The notes under the pieces: generated by a model
The model's database searches: none
Seen by the model: the letters and a program-made list of their open reading frames with translations, nothing else
What the model was told of the DNA's origin: nothing
Shown here: positions 1 to 8,588 of the stretch, one piece after another
How the letters are laid out: each line of letters begins with the position of its first letter
Position numbering within the stretch: the first letter of the stretch is position 1
Program-made: the position numbers and the translations under genes
NCBI GenBank assembly: GCA_000435835.1
Contig: FR883425.1
Span: forward strand, 1 to 47,548
From: Clostridium sp. CAG:221
GTDB taxonomy: Bacteria; Bacillota; Clostridia; Clostridiales; Clostridiaceae
Direction of reading: 5' to 3'
DNA length: 47,548 bases

Positions 1-4
1 AAAA

Positions 5-3000
5 ATGCCTTATTCAAGATTTAGAAAAATAAATAATATAAAAAAATTAGATATACTTAGAATAATAGCTATAATTGTTTTATTAATTATAACATCAACA
101 TTACTTATTAAACCGACTGTAATAGAAACTTTTAATCAAAATAGTAGTTACCTACAAGAATATTTTACTAAAATTCCTATACTAAAATACAATACTAATA
201 TTAGTATGTACATAATTATTGCTATAAGTGCTATAACTATGCTATATGTAGCAAGTGTATTTATAAAAATTTTATTAAGTAAATTTACTATAAATTCAAT
301 ACAAAACAAAGATGGAAATATACAAGTAGGTAAGAGACAAAAAGAAGAATCTTTTAATCAATATTTAGATGAAATAATGTATTTTTTTGAAGTGTTTAAA
401 TATAATGTAATTTTCTTCGAAGACTTAGATAGATTTAACAATGTTGAAATATTTACAAAGTTAAGAGAGTTAAATAAATTAATTAATAGTTCTGAGAGTA
501 TAAATAGAAAAGTAACATTTGTATATGCAATTAAAGATGAGTTATTTTTTGTAGAAAAAAATAGTGTTAATGAGTTTGTAAGTATAGATAATAAGGAAAA
601 TAATAAAAATAGGACAAAATTCTTTGATTTTATTATACCTGTTATACCAATAGTAAATAGTGAAAATTCATATGATCTTCTAAAAAGGAAAATTGATGAA
701 TTTAATACTATTTATAGGGAGGAAAAAGAAAAAGTAAGCGATGAGTTGATAAGTGATATTTCATTTTTTATAGATGATATGAGATTGCTTACAAATATAT
801 ATAATGAGTTTAAAATTTATTATAAAAGAATTATTATTGAAGGAAAGTGTGAATCGCTAAATGTAAATAATTTACTTGCTATGATAGTATACAAAAACTT
901 ATATCCTGTTGATTTTACTATGCTATTAAGACAACAAGGTATGGTGTATAATGTCTTTAATAAAAAAGCTGAAAATGTAGATAGTATTATGCAGGAATTA
1001 TATATCGAATTAGAACAGTATAAAAGTAATATAGAACAATTAAAAAAAGAAATAGTAGAAAATGAGGAAGAATTAAAATTAATATATTTAGATGAGTGGA
1101 AGAAGAGTAATATAAGGAGGGTTAAGATTGATGATACTGAATATGACATTTCTTCATTAATAGACTTTGAAGTAATTATGAAGGCAAAAAACGCTACAAG
1201 AATTTATAAAAATATGTATTATTCATGGCAAGAAATAAGTTTTGAAAACCTAGATACTATAAATGGTAAAAAGACAAGTTATTCGAAAAGGATAACAGCA
1301 ATAAAATCTATTGGAGAGAATATAAAAGATAAAATAAATTATAATAAAAAGGAAATTGAAAAACTCGATAAAAAAATAAATGAATTTAAGAGCAGTTCGA
1401 TTGAACGTTTAATGAAAGATTCAAGATTTGTTAGTAATTTAGATGAAGATATAAAGGCACAGCAGCTTATAATTAGGTTATTAAAATTTGGTTACATAAA
1501 TGAATCATATTCCTCTTATATTTTATATTTTTATGAAGGTAGATTTACTAAGAAAGACTTCGAGTATATTCAAGGTGTTATTCAAAATAAACCATTAAGA
1601 TATGATACAGATTTGACTAATATAAAAGAAATTTTAGGTAGATTAAGAATAGAAGATTTTGAGTCAGTGTCAATATTAAATTATAATTTATTGCAATATC
1701 TTTTGGAAAACATTGATAGTAATAATAATAAGTTAAAATTAGAAAAAATTATTGAATTACTTTCAGAGTTTAATGATGAGTATCTTAATTTCATTTTTAA
1801 ATTTATTGAATTAAATAATAAAAGTGGTATATCAAAATTCATTAGGTTATTATGTAATACTACAGATAAATTCTGGAATGCAGTATTTTTGAGTAGTATT
1901 ATTACATGCGAACAAAGGGATAGTATTTTAAAATTAATATTTAATAATTGCGATATAAACGAGATTGTATTATTAAATAGTAAAGGTACTATGAAAGAAT
2001 ATATTGAATCAAAAGAAGATTTCATTAGAACAATAGCTTGGGAGTGTTATAGCCATAATTTTGGGGAAAAATGTTTAAATTTAAATATAAAAATAAAATA
2101 TATAGATGAAGAAACATTTGAAATGATTTGTGATCCTAAAGACAATGTGTGTAATAAAATTATAAAATATTTATATTTAAATAACTTATATGAAATTAAC
2201 GAACAAATGTTAAGAGTAATTATAGCTATTGAAAAAAACTTACTTAATGATTTAGAAAATATTAATCTTAACTACTCTAGTATTAAAAGTTATGAGTTAG
2301 AAGAACTTAAAAATTATATTGACGATAACATAAATATATATATACAGAATATCTTCAATTACAGTGATATAAGTGAGGATTCAAACACTATAATAGAACT
2401 AATAAATAATGAAAATATAGAAGATAACCTAATAAGAAACATAATAAAACAAAAAGAGTTTATCATATCAAATATTAATAATATTAAAGATAGTAATTTC
2501 TGGGGAGATGTACTTAAAAATTTAAAAGTAAGCTTTAGTTGGAGAAATATTTTTGAATATTATAAAAATCGAGATAAAGTAGATGAAGTTTTAGCTGGAT
2601 TTGTGAATAAAAAGGAAGTTTATGAAAAGTTAAAAGAAGATGAATTATATGAGAATGATTTTTCAGAAAAGCAAGTTAAGGAGATAGACGGATTTGTTGA
2701 AGAATTTATAAAGTCAGAAATGGTTTCAGACATAGTAATAAATTTAGTAGCATGCAAATTAAGAGAACCATTTATTGATTTTGATTTTAATGGACTAAGC
2801 ATAGAAAGAGTTAATATATTAATTAATAACGAATTAGTTACAGTAACTGAGGAGGTATATAAAGCATTAAAAAATAGTCATTTTGGAATGCATATTACTC
2901 TAGTTGAATCAAATATTAATAAATTTATTAATACTAAAATTGAATGTTTTGATACTAAGGATTTAGTATTGGTAATTGAATCACAAAAAATTACTAATGT

Positions 3001-3394
3001 AGATAAATTTAAGATACTTCAGGAATACAGTGAAAATATTAAAATAGATGAGTCTATAGCAGCATTAATTTTTAATTCAATAGAAGATATATTGGTTAAA
3101 GAGGAATTAAAATATGCAATGATTAAGGAAATGATTGAGTACTTACCTAATAAAGAGAGTAAAATAAAATTGTTAATATATCAAATAAAAAATATTTATA
3201 AAGAAAATATTGTTGAACTATTAGAAAAAATAGATAGTGAGTATACTGGATTATTGGAATTCAGCAGTAAAAAAATGAGAATAAGTGGTAATCATGAAAA
3301 TGAGTTAATATTAAAAGCTTTAAAGGACAATGGGTATATATCATCATTTAAAAGAGAAAAAGCAAATTTAGCAGTATATAGGAAACAAAAATAA
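5..3394 (+). CDS. YobI-like membrane P-loop NTPase, 5' end outside window
   Basis: The reading frame is open to the first base of the window, so the ATG at 5 is probably internal and the gene starts upstream. Two hydrophobic segments (about residues 14-36 and 67-90) precede a Walker B-like stretch FFEDLDRF (about 137-144), then a sensor-like region with VTFVYAIKDELFF and FFDFIIPVIPIVNS. This order, with membrane helices between a Walker A (presumably upstream) and Walker B, is that of YobI-like and KAP-type NTPases. Coiled-coil-rich helices lie near 335-365 and 425-465, followed by about 650 residues of helical, repeat-like sequence with no motif I recognise. Some relatives are suspected of roles in phage defence; that is inference. 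The family call is fairly sure, the role is not. Confidence 0.75.
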   Translation: MPYSRFRKINNIKKLDILRIIAIIVLLIITSTLLIKPTVIETFNQNSSYLQEYFTKIPILKYNTNISMYIIIAISAITMLYVASVFIKILLSKFTINSIQNKDGNIQVGKRQKEESFNQYLDEIMYFFEVFKYNVIFFEDLDRFNNVEIFTKLRELNKLINSSESINRKVTFVYAIKDELFFVEKNSVNEFVSIDNKENNKNRTKFFDFIIPVIPIVNSENSYDLLKRKIDEFNTIYREEKEKVSDELISDISFFIDDMRLLTNIYNEFKIYYKRIIIEGKCESLNVNNLLAMIVYKNLYPVDFTMLLRQQGMVYNVFNKKAENVDSIMQELYIELEQYKSNIEQLKKEIVENEEELKLIYLDEWKKSNIRRVKIDDTEYDISSLIDFEVIMKAKNATRIYKNMYYSWQEISFENLDTINGKKTSYSKRITAIKSIGENIKDKINYNKKEIEKLDKKINEFKSSSIERLMKDSRFVSNLDEDIKAQQLIIRLLKFGYINESYSSYILYFYEGRFTKKDFEYIQGVIQNKPLRYDTDLTNIKEILGRLRIEDFESVSILNYNLLQYLLENIDSNNNKLKLEKIIELLSEFNDEYLNFIFKFIELNNKSGISKFIRLLCNTTDKFWNAVFLSSIITCEQRDSILKLIFNNCDINEIVLLNSKGTMKEYIESKEDFIRTIAWECYSHNFGEKCLNLNIKIKYIDEETFEMICDPKDNVCNKIIKYLYLNNLYEINEQMLRVIIAIEKNLLNDLENINLNYSSIKSYELEELKNYIDDNINIYIQNIFNYSDISEDSNTIIELINNENIEDNLIRNIIKQKEFIISNINNIKDSNFWGDVLKNLKVSFSWRNIFEYYKNRDKVDEVLAGFVNKKEVYEKLKEDELYENDFSEKQVKEIDGFVEEFIKSEMVSDIVINLVACKLREPFIDFDFNGLSIERVNILINNELVTVTEEVYKALKNSHFGMHITLVESNINKFINTKIECFDTKDLVLVIESQKITNVDKFKILQEYSENIKIDESIAALIFNSIEDILVKEELKYAMIKEMIEYLPNKESKIKLLIYQIKNIYKENIVELLEKIDSEYTGLLEFSSKKMRISGNHENELILKALKDNGYISSFKREKANLAVYRKQK

Positions 3395-3426
3395 GATATT
3401 AAAAGCTTAATAATATTGTTTAGAAA

Positions 3427-4083
3427 ATTGAAATTCATAAAAAGAAAGTAAAGAATGTAACATTAAAAGTTAAAAGGTATGGAAGTATTCACTTAACAGT
3501 GCCAGAAGCAGCTACAGATGATTATATAGAAAGAGTTATAGCTAATAAGAAAGAGTGGATACAATCACAATTAAAACATTTTAATGAGAATTACAAGAAG
3601 CCAAAAGAAAAAGAAATGGTTAGTGGAGAGAGCTTTAAGTATCTTGGTAAGAACTATAGATTAAAGATAATTGAATCTAATAAAGAGTACGTAAGGCTAT
3701 ATAGAGGCTATATTGAAATTCATGTTAAGGATAAAAATAATACTGCTTAAAAGCAAGAGTTACTTAAAAAGTGGTATCAAGAGAAAGCAAAAAAGAAGTT
3801 TGCAGAATTAGTACATGAATATGAACAGATAGTAAAAGAAGAGGTTAATAGTATTAGAGTAATAACAATGCAAACAAGATGGGGTAGTTGCAATGTTGAA
3901 AGAAGAAATATTAATCTGAATTTAGAGCTAATTAAAAAGCCACGTTATTGTATTGAATATGTAATACTTCATGAATTGGCACATTTAAAGTATCCTAATC
4001 ATGGTAAGAAGTTTTGGGAGTATATGAGTGTACACATGCCTAACTGGGAGTGGAGAAAAAATAAATTAGAGTCAATAAATTAG
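3427..4083 (+). pseudogene. YgjP-type (DUF45/M48-like) metallopeptidase, interrupted by a stop codon
   Basis: One reading frame runs from a stop at 3421 to the TAG at 4081, broken only by TAA at 3748-3750. Its start reads KIEIHKKKVKNVTLKVKRYG, which fits the N-terminus of YgjP-like proteins, but no ATG/GTG/TTG precedes it; GTG at 3499 lies inside the domain. After the stop the frame continues KQELLKKWYQEKAKKKF, then TRWGSC, and the zinc motif HELAH (HExxH) followed by the family's downstream NHGKKFW. One nonsense change plus loss of the start codon explains the gene. These peptidases are often found beside type I restriction genes; none is visible here. Two separate fragments could be made, but a working enzyme is unlikely. 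Confidence 0.8.
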
Positions 4084-4113
4084 ATATTAAGGGAGAAAGT
4101 GAATAAAAGTTTT

Positions 4114-4155
4114 AGAGTTAATGTTTAGGTTATTAAGCATTAACTCTTTTTCTTT
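4114..4155 (+). terminator. Rho-independent terminator
   Basis: Perfect 10-bp arms AGAGTTAATG (4114-4123) and CATTAACTCT (4138-4147), 14-base loop, then a T-rich tail. It closes the metallopeptidase pseudogene. Confidence 0.75.
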
Positions 4156-4202
4156 AAAAAATGTATCAATATTATTGAAACGATTTAAAAATCAAATAGA
4201 AA

Positions 4203-4220
4203 ATGTACTAATTAGTGCAT
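4203..4220. promoter_or_regulatory. Palindromic operator candidate of the toxin-antitoxin pair
   Basis: ATGTACTAATTAGTGCAT is an 18-bp palindrome with one mismatched pair; the central ACTAATTAGT is perfect. It ends five bases before the -35 box of the toxin-antitoxin promoter, a usual place for autoregulation by an antitoxin. The binding protein is inferred. Confidence 0.5.
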
Positions 4221-4225
4221 AAAAA

Positions 4226-4254
4226 TTGACTATGTGTATATAATATAGTATTAT
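4226..4254 (+). promoter_or_regulatory. Sigma-A promoter of the toxin-antitoxin operon
   Basis: TTGACT (4226-4231), 17-bp spacer, TATTAT (4249-4254), 35 bp before the GTG start of the toxin gene. Confidence 0.6.
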
Positions 4255-4289
4255 AATAACTAAAGATATAAAAGTTGGGGGTTGATGCG

Positions 4290-4703
4290 GTGTCAGAACA
4301 TTATAATCAAAATTATACAAGAGAAGAGGTTCAGGTTATTTTAAATAAGATAAAAGATTGTATAAATGATAACCAGTACATAATATCGCAAAATCAAAAT
4401 AGAGCAGAGAATGTTCAATTTATTAATGAATATAGATTAGATGAGAAAAAAAGAAAAGAAATTTTACTAAGTATAGAAGTGGATGATTTTTGTCATTCAT
4501 TAAATAACACAAATCCAGGGTATGAACATGAAGTACTTTATGTATTTTGCCCACAAAGAAATTTATTTGATATTTTTGGAGAAGAAGAATTTGTTGATAT
4601 ATATACTAAATTTAATATTATAGAATATAAGATTGACAAAAAGAGAGTGGTTACAATTTCATTTCATAAAAGAAATAAGCCAATTGCTTATCTGTTTAGA
4701 TAA
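4290..4703 (+). CDS. Probable toxin of a Panacea/MqsRA-like toxin-antitoxin system
   Basis: A 137-residue protein. I choose GTG at 4290 because a GGGGG ribosome binding site (4277-4281) lies eight bases upstream; the TTG at 4275 lies before that site and is unlikely. The protein is small, basic toward the end and beta-rich. Middle motif KEILLSIEVDDFCHSL and ending ISFHKRNKPIAYLFR look like a family of phage and plasmid toxins with an RNase-like (MqsR/RelE-type) fold; this is recognition by eye and the catalytic residues are not certain. Its stop is 32 bases before the start of a gene with MqsA-type zinc finger and Panacea domain, the normal toxin-antitoxin order. It is probably repressed by the antitoxin through the palindrome at 4203. 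Confidence 0.65.
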   Translation: MSEHYNQNYTREEVQVILNKIKDCINDNQYIISQNQNRAENVQFINEYRLDEKKRKEILLSIEVDDFCHSLNNTNPGYEHEVLYVFCPQRNLFDIFGEEEFVDIYTKFNIIEYKIDKKRVVTISFHKRNKPIAYLFR

Positions 4704-4735
4704 TCAATTGGGGTTTTTTGAGGGAGGAATGTAAA

Positions 4736-5746
4736 ATGAATAAGAATATGACTTTTTGCGAGCAGTGTAGGGATGATGTTCTTTATATTGAAAAAGATGA
4801 AATTATGGAAGCAAATTTAAAAGGTGAAATTTATAGATATGCTGGTAAAATAGCATTTTGTAAGGAATGTAATAGTGAAGTATTTGTTAGTAATATAAAC
4901 GATTATAATTTAAAAAATTTATATAATGAGTTTAGAAAACAAAATAATATAATTTCACTTGAGCATATATTAGAAATACCTAAAAAATATAATATAGGGA
5001 AAAGACCATTATCTTTATTATTAGGATGGGGAGAACAAACATTTAGCAGATATTGTGATGGTGATATGCCAACTAAACAATATTCGATGATTTTGGAAAG
5101 AATATTTAATGATCCTAGTTATTATTTAGAGTTATTAGAAAGTAATAAAGATAGATTAAAATCTAAATCAACATATGATAAGAGTAAAGAAGCAACTAAG
5201 ATGTTAATACTTGAGCAACATAGTTGCAATGAAAGTAAAATAGATTCAGTTGTTAATTATTTATTGCATGAGTGTGAAGATATTACGCCACTTGCATTAC
5301 AAAAAATATTATATTATATTCAGGGTTTTTATTATGCATTTTTAAATAACTTTATATTTGAAGAAAATTGTGAAGCATGGGTTCATGGACCAGTTTTTAG
5401 GGATATATATTATAAATATAAAGAGTATAGATTTGATCCAATTATAGGGTATGATATTAGTAATACATCTGATTTATCGGTTTCTGAAAAAGCTGTTATA
5501 GACAGTGTTATAAAAAATCTAGGATGTTATAGTGGAAAGATATTAGAAGCATTTACACATGCAGAAATGCCTTGGCTAAAAACTAGAGGTGATTTGCCAC
5601 TTTCTGTAGGTACAAATAGAGTAATTGAAAAAGGTTTAATAGCAGATTACTTTATGGCTGTTAAAGAAAAAAATAATATGATAAATCCTTCAGATATTGG
5701 GGACTATAGTAAAAAGATGTTTGAGCAAATTTTAAATAATAGATAG
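4736..5746 (+). CDS. Antitoxin with MqsA-like zinc finger, HTH and Panacea (DUF4065/SocA-like) domain
   Basis: A 336-residue protein starting at ATG 4736, with GGGAGG six to eight bases upstream; an in-frame TTG at 4718 precedes that site and is rejected. Residues 8-45 carry two CxxC pairs (CEQC, CKEC), a YgiT/MqsA-type zinc finger. Residues about 80-125 form a helix-turn-helix (GKRPLSLLLGWGEQTFSRYC). A Panacea domain follows from about 170 (TPLALQKILYYIQGFYYAF, then EAWVHGPVFRDIYYKYK). Panacea domains act as a general antitoxin module that pairs with unrelated toxins, so the domain fits neutralising the preceding product and repressing the shared promoter. The gene looks intact, in contrast with its decayed neighbours. 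Confidence 0.8.
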   Translation: MNKNMTFCEQCRDDVLYIEKDEIMEANLKGEIYRYAGKIAFCKECNSEVFVSNINDYNLKNLYNEFRKQNNIISLEHILEIPKKYNIGKRPLSLLLGWGEQTFSRYCDGDMPTKQYSMILERIFNDPSYYLELLESNKDRLKSKSTYDKSKEATKMLILEQHSCNESKIDSVVNYLLHECEDITPLALQKILYYIQGFYYAFLNNFIFEENCEAWVHGPVFRDIYYKYKEYRFDPIIGYDISNTSDLSVSEKAVIDSVIKNLGCYSGKILEAFTHAEMPWLKTRGDLPLSVGTNRVIEKGLIADYFMAVKEKNNMINPSDIGDYSKKMFEQILNNR

Positions 5747-5762
5747 AAAAAATATAAATTTA

Positions 5763-5799
5763 TTCAGAAAGATGATAACTACATTATCATCTTTCTGAA
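5763..5799. terminator. Long hairpin after the antitoxin gene
   Basis: Perfect 15-bp arms TTCAGAAAGATGATA (5763-5777) and TATCATCTTTCTGAA (5785-5799), 7-base loop. It has no T tract, so it may protect a 3' end or act together with the next hairpin. Confidence 0.5.
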
Positions 5800-5803
5800 A
5801 TTC

Positions 5804-5844
5804 ACCCAAGTATTAGGCAAGAACTTAAATACTTGGGTTTTGTT
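5804..5844 (+). terminator. Rho-independent terminator of the toxin-antitoxin operon
   Basis: Arms ACCCAAGTATT (5804-5814) and AATACTTGGGT (5828-5838) followed by TTTGTTT. It lies between convergent genes. Confidence 0.7.
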
Positions 5845-5914
5845 TAACAAATATATTAATAAATAAAGTGGACAATACTATTTTTCATTGTAAATTTTCA
5901 AAGACCAGTGATCA

Positions 5915-6121
5915 TTACTCCTGGACTTTAAAATATGTATAATCAACATTAAGAACTTCAGCTATTTCTTTTATAGTTTCTGTTTTGGGTATTCTATTTC
6001 CTTGTTCCCAATTACATACACTAGTAAAGCTCCTGTTCAATAAATTAGCAAATTCATGTTGATTTAGATTTCTCTCAAGTCTAAGATATCTTAATTTTTG
6101 AGCAAATGTATCTAATTCCAT
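5915..6121 (-). CDS. Small XRE-family helix-turn-helix regulator
   Basis: A 68-residue protein made almost only of an XRE helix-turn-helix: FAQKLRYLRLERNLNQHEFA, then SFTSVCNWEQGNRIPK, ending in IAEVLNVDYTYF. The frame is open further up to an ATG at 6205, but the domain normally begins just before FAQKLR, so I take the ATG at 6121 even though its ribosome binding site (TACAAGAT) is weak. It is divergent from the truncated oxidoreductase at 6200, and the decay there suggests this gene sits at a deletion or insertion edge. Target unknown. Confidence 0.65.
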   Translation of the reverse strand: MELDTFAQKLRYLRLERNLNQHEFANLLNRSFTSVCNWEQGNRIPKTETIKEIAEVLNVDYTYFKVQE

Positions 6122-6202
6122 ATCTTGTAGTATATTAGTATTAATATTAAACTTTATTACTGAAAACAATGTTGCAAAAGTTGCACTTTTGTACACACTG
6201 CA

Positions 6203-6700
6203 CATGCTAAACTGATGACCACATATTATCCACTTGAAAAACTTAGAAAGATTCCTGGACTAGAATATGCTAAATATATTGATCCTTATGCAGGAAGTAA
6301 AGGAAATTCCATAAGATATCTATCTGTTGCTCCAAGAACTAATGATCTTAAAGTTGAAGGAGTTGACAATCTATTTTGTGCAGGAGAAAAGAGTGGTTTG
6401 TTTGTAGGTCATACAGAAGCAATATGCACTGGTAGTTTAGCAGGACATAATGCTGTAAGACTTGCTATAGGAATGCCTCTTCTTATATTACCTAGCTCAA
6501 TTGCCATTGGAGATATAATTTCTTATGCTAATGAAAAGGCTAAAACAAGAGAAGGCAGAAAGAATAGATATACTTTTGCAGGCGCAGAGTATTTTAAGCA
6601 TATGCAAGAGGTTGGTTTATATACCCTTGATAAGGATGAAATTAATTTAAGAATTAAGAAGTTAAATCTTGATAATATATTTAATCTAAAATTAGTATAA
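6203..6700 (+). pseudogene. 3' remnant of an FAD-dependent oxidoreductase
   Basis: About 165 residues that correspond to the C-terminal part of a clostridial FAD-dependent oxidoreductase of roughly 430 residues, distantly related to MnmG/GidA. Motifs: HAKLMTTYYPLEKLRKIPGL, VEGVDNLFCAGEKSGLFVGH, ICTGSLAGHNAVR, and the ending YTFAGAEYF. Family likeness begins already at HAKLM (6203), before the first ATG at 6215, and the N-terminal Rossmann FAD-binding glycine motif is absent, so the gene has lost its 5' half. There is no ribosome binding site before the ATG. The break lies about 6190-6203, next to the divergent XRE gene. Confidence 0.75.
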
Positions 6701-6707
6701 AAAATAA

Positions 6708-6747
6708 AAGGCTAAAGGTATCCAAAACTGCTTTTAGCCTTATTTTT
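6708..6747 (+). terminator. Rho-independent terminator
   Basis: Arms AAGGCTAAA (6708-6716) and TTTAGCCTT (6733-6741) followed by a T tract. It is the old terminator of the truncated oxidoreductase. Confidence 0.7.
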
Positions 6748-6849
6748 TATGTAAAACTATTGAAGAATTAGATTTATTTTTTGGCATTATCTTTTAGAAA
6801 AAGCAATATTATATAAATGTGAGTAAATAAGTATATAGAAGTGTGAAGT

Positions 6850-7947
6850 ATGAAAAAGAGAAAGCTTCCAAAGGAAAAGTTCTTTGGCAAATTAGAATCA
6901 GTATTTTCTTTTTATGGTGCAATGCCTACAGGTGTTACTATTTCTAAAAAAGGACGTATTTTTGTAAATTTTCCCAAGTGGGGTGATGATGTTAAATTTA
7001 CTGTAGCTGAAATAGTAGATAATAAGTTAGTTCCTTATCCAGATTTAAAGACGAATAAGGTAGATTATGATAACCTTCTAAGATGCTTTATAAGTGTACA
7101 GAGTGTTGTTGCAGATGAGTGTGGAACACTTTGGGTACTTGATACTGCAGCACCAAATTTTTCTCAGCCTATTGATGGAGGATCAAAGCTTGTTGCAGTA
7201 GATCTTAATACTAATAAGATAAGAAGAATTTATTCTTTTCCTGATAATGTAGTTTTACCTACAACATATTTAAATGATGTACGTATTGATTATCGTGTTG
7301 GGAAAGAAGGCTATGCATATATTACAGATTCATCAGACAAGGGTCCTGGGGCAATTATTGTGGTTGATTTAAGCGATGGCAGGTCATTCAGACGTTTAAA
7401 TGGAGATTCAACAACCACAGCAAATACAGATTTTATCCCAAAAGTTGAAGGAAAGGTATTGCTTAATAGAGATACTGATGGAAAAACTTCTCAGATTACA
7501 ATTGCTGCAGATGGAATTGCAATATCAGAAGATGGAAAGACATTATATTACTGTCCTCTTGCCAGCCGTGATCTATATTCAATAAATACTGATGTTTTAA
7601 GAGATGAATCTATTCCTGATTCTGTTCTCTGCTCCTATGTTAAGTATTTAGGGGAGAAAGGAGCATCTGATGGCATGATTACAGATTCGAAAGGGACAAT
7701 ATATGCAGGTGATTATGAGAATAACAGCATAAGAAGAATTTCTCCTGATGGTGAAATGGATACTATTGTTCATAGTCCACATCTGTTGTGGCCAGATACA
7801 TTTACTATAGGATGTGATAAATATTTGTATGTTATAGTAAATCAGCTACATAGACAGGCTAGATATCACTATGGAAAAGATATAAGAGAAAAACCATACA
7901 GCTTATTTAGAATATTTATAAATGAATTACCTTCACCAACAAAATAA
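6850..7947 (+). CDS. Major royal jelly protein / Yellow family beta-propeller protein
   Basis: A 365-residue protein without an evident signal peptide. It shows propeller-like repeats typical of the MRJP/Yellow family, a relative of the SMP-30/gluconolactonase-like propellers: MPTGVTISKKGRIFVNFPKW near the start, ADECGTLWVLDTAAPNFSQP, LNDVRIDY, AYITDSSDKGPGAIIVVDL, GIAISEDGKTLYYCPLASRD, and SDGMITDSKGTIYAGDYENN. Bacterial members are mostly uncharacterised; a lactonase- or isomerase-like role on a sugar or quinone substrate is possible but cannot be read from the sequence. It stands alone, with only a weak ribosome binding site (GTGAAG) before the ATG. The full family length and unbroken frame suggest it works. 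Confidence 0.75.
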   Translation: MKKRKLPKEKFFGKLESVFSFYGAMPTGVTISKKGRIFVNFPKWGDDVKFTVAEIVDNKLVPYPDLKTNKVDYDNLLRCFISVQSVVADECGTLWVLDTAAPNFSQPIDGGSKLVAVDLNTNKIRRIYSFPDNVVLPTTYLNDVRIDYRVGKEGYAYITDSSDKGPGAIIVVDLSDGRSFRRLNGDSTTTANTDFIPKVEGKVLLNRDTDGKTSQITIAADGIAISEDGKTLYYCPLASRDLYSINTDVLRDESIPDSVLCSYVKYLGEKGASDGMITDSKGTIYAGDYENNSIRRISPDGEMDTIVHSPHLLWPDTFTIGCDKYLYVIVNQLHRQARYHYGKDIREKPYSLFRIFINELPSPTK

Positions 7948-8035
7948 TTAAAAATGTTAACCAAGATTTATAGAATGCATAAATTAGAAATTTAAAGATA
8001 AGACTATAATCATAAATAAAGGAGGGTCTACTACA

Positions 8036-8456
8036 ATGAAAGTAATAAATTTAAATGATTCTATTTATAATCTTCATAGTAAAAATCCTGAAGTTATTGA
8101 ATTACTTTACTAATTAGGGTTTGTTGATATTAAAAAGCCAGGAATGTTAAATACAGCAGGTAGATTCATGACAATAAAAAAGGGTGCTGCTATGAAAAAG
8201 ATAGATCTTGCTTTAATTAAAAATAAGTTATTTAAAAAAAGTGGTACTGACAATCCTGCTGATATTCCAGGGCATCCTGTAAATCAGGCAAAAAAATAAT
8301 GAGGATTTTTGGATTAATATAGGTGAACAATTTGTCTATATACGGTATTTTGCAGTGCGTAATGAAAAAAATCAATATCTTGGAACTCTTGAAGTTACTC
8401 AAAATATAAAACATATTCAAGAAATTACAGGTGAAAAACGCCTTGTAAGTGATTAA
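8036..8456 (+). pseudogene. DUF1858-DUF438-PAS protein, broken by a stop and an internal deletion
   Basis: A strong GGAGGG site precedes ATG 8036. The first frame reads a DUF1858 N-terminus (MKVINLNDSIYNLHSKNPEV), hits TAA at 8111-8113, then continues in the same frame through KKPGMLNTAGRFMTI and KKGAAMKKIDL to ADIPGHPV and a stop at 8297. Another frame then gives the C-terminal end, DFWINIGEQFVYIRYFAVRN, GTLEVTQNIKHIQEITGEKR and LVSD, stopping at 8454. The intact family is far longer, with a hemerythrin-like DUF438 domain and a PAS domain between these parts. The gene therefore has a nonsense mutation plus a deletion of most of the middle. Confidence 0.8.
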
Positions 8457-8468
8457 GTAATAAAATAT

Positions 8469-8520
8469 AAATACAGATACTGCTGACAAAGAAAAATATA
8501 TGTTAGTAGTGTCTGTATTT
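8469..8520 (+). terminator. Terminator-like hairpin
   Basis: Nearly complementary 20-base arms at 8469-8488 and 8501-8520 (about three mismatched or G-U pairs), 12-base loop. It has a short T run only. Confidence 0.5.
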
Positions 8521-8588
8521 GAATCTATGTCAAGACCTAAGATGACAGTAATAAACTTAAGATAATTAGCAATATCGGAGGAATAATT

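Noticed and set aside
8036..8456. Reading 8036-8110 as a short real peptide gene
   Set aside because: Homology goes on in frame after the stop, so it is a broken longer gene.
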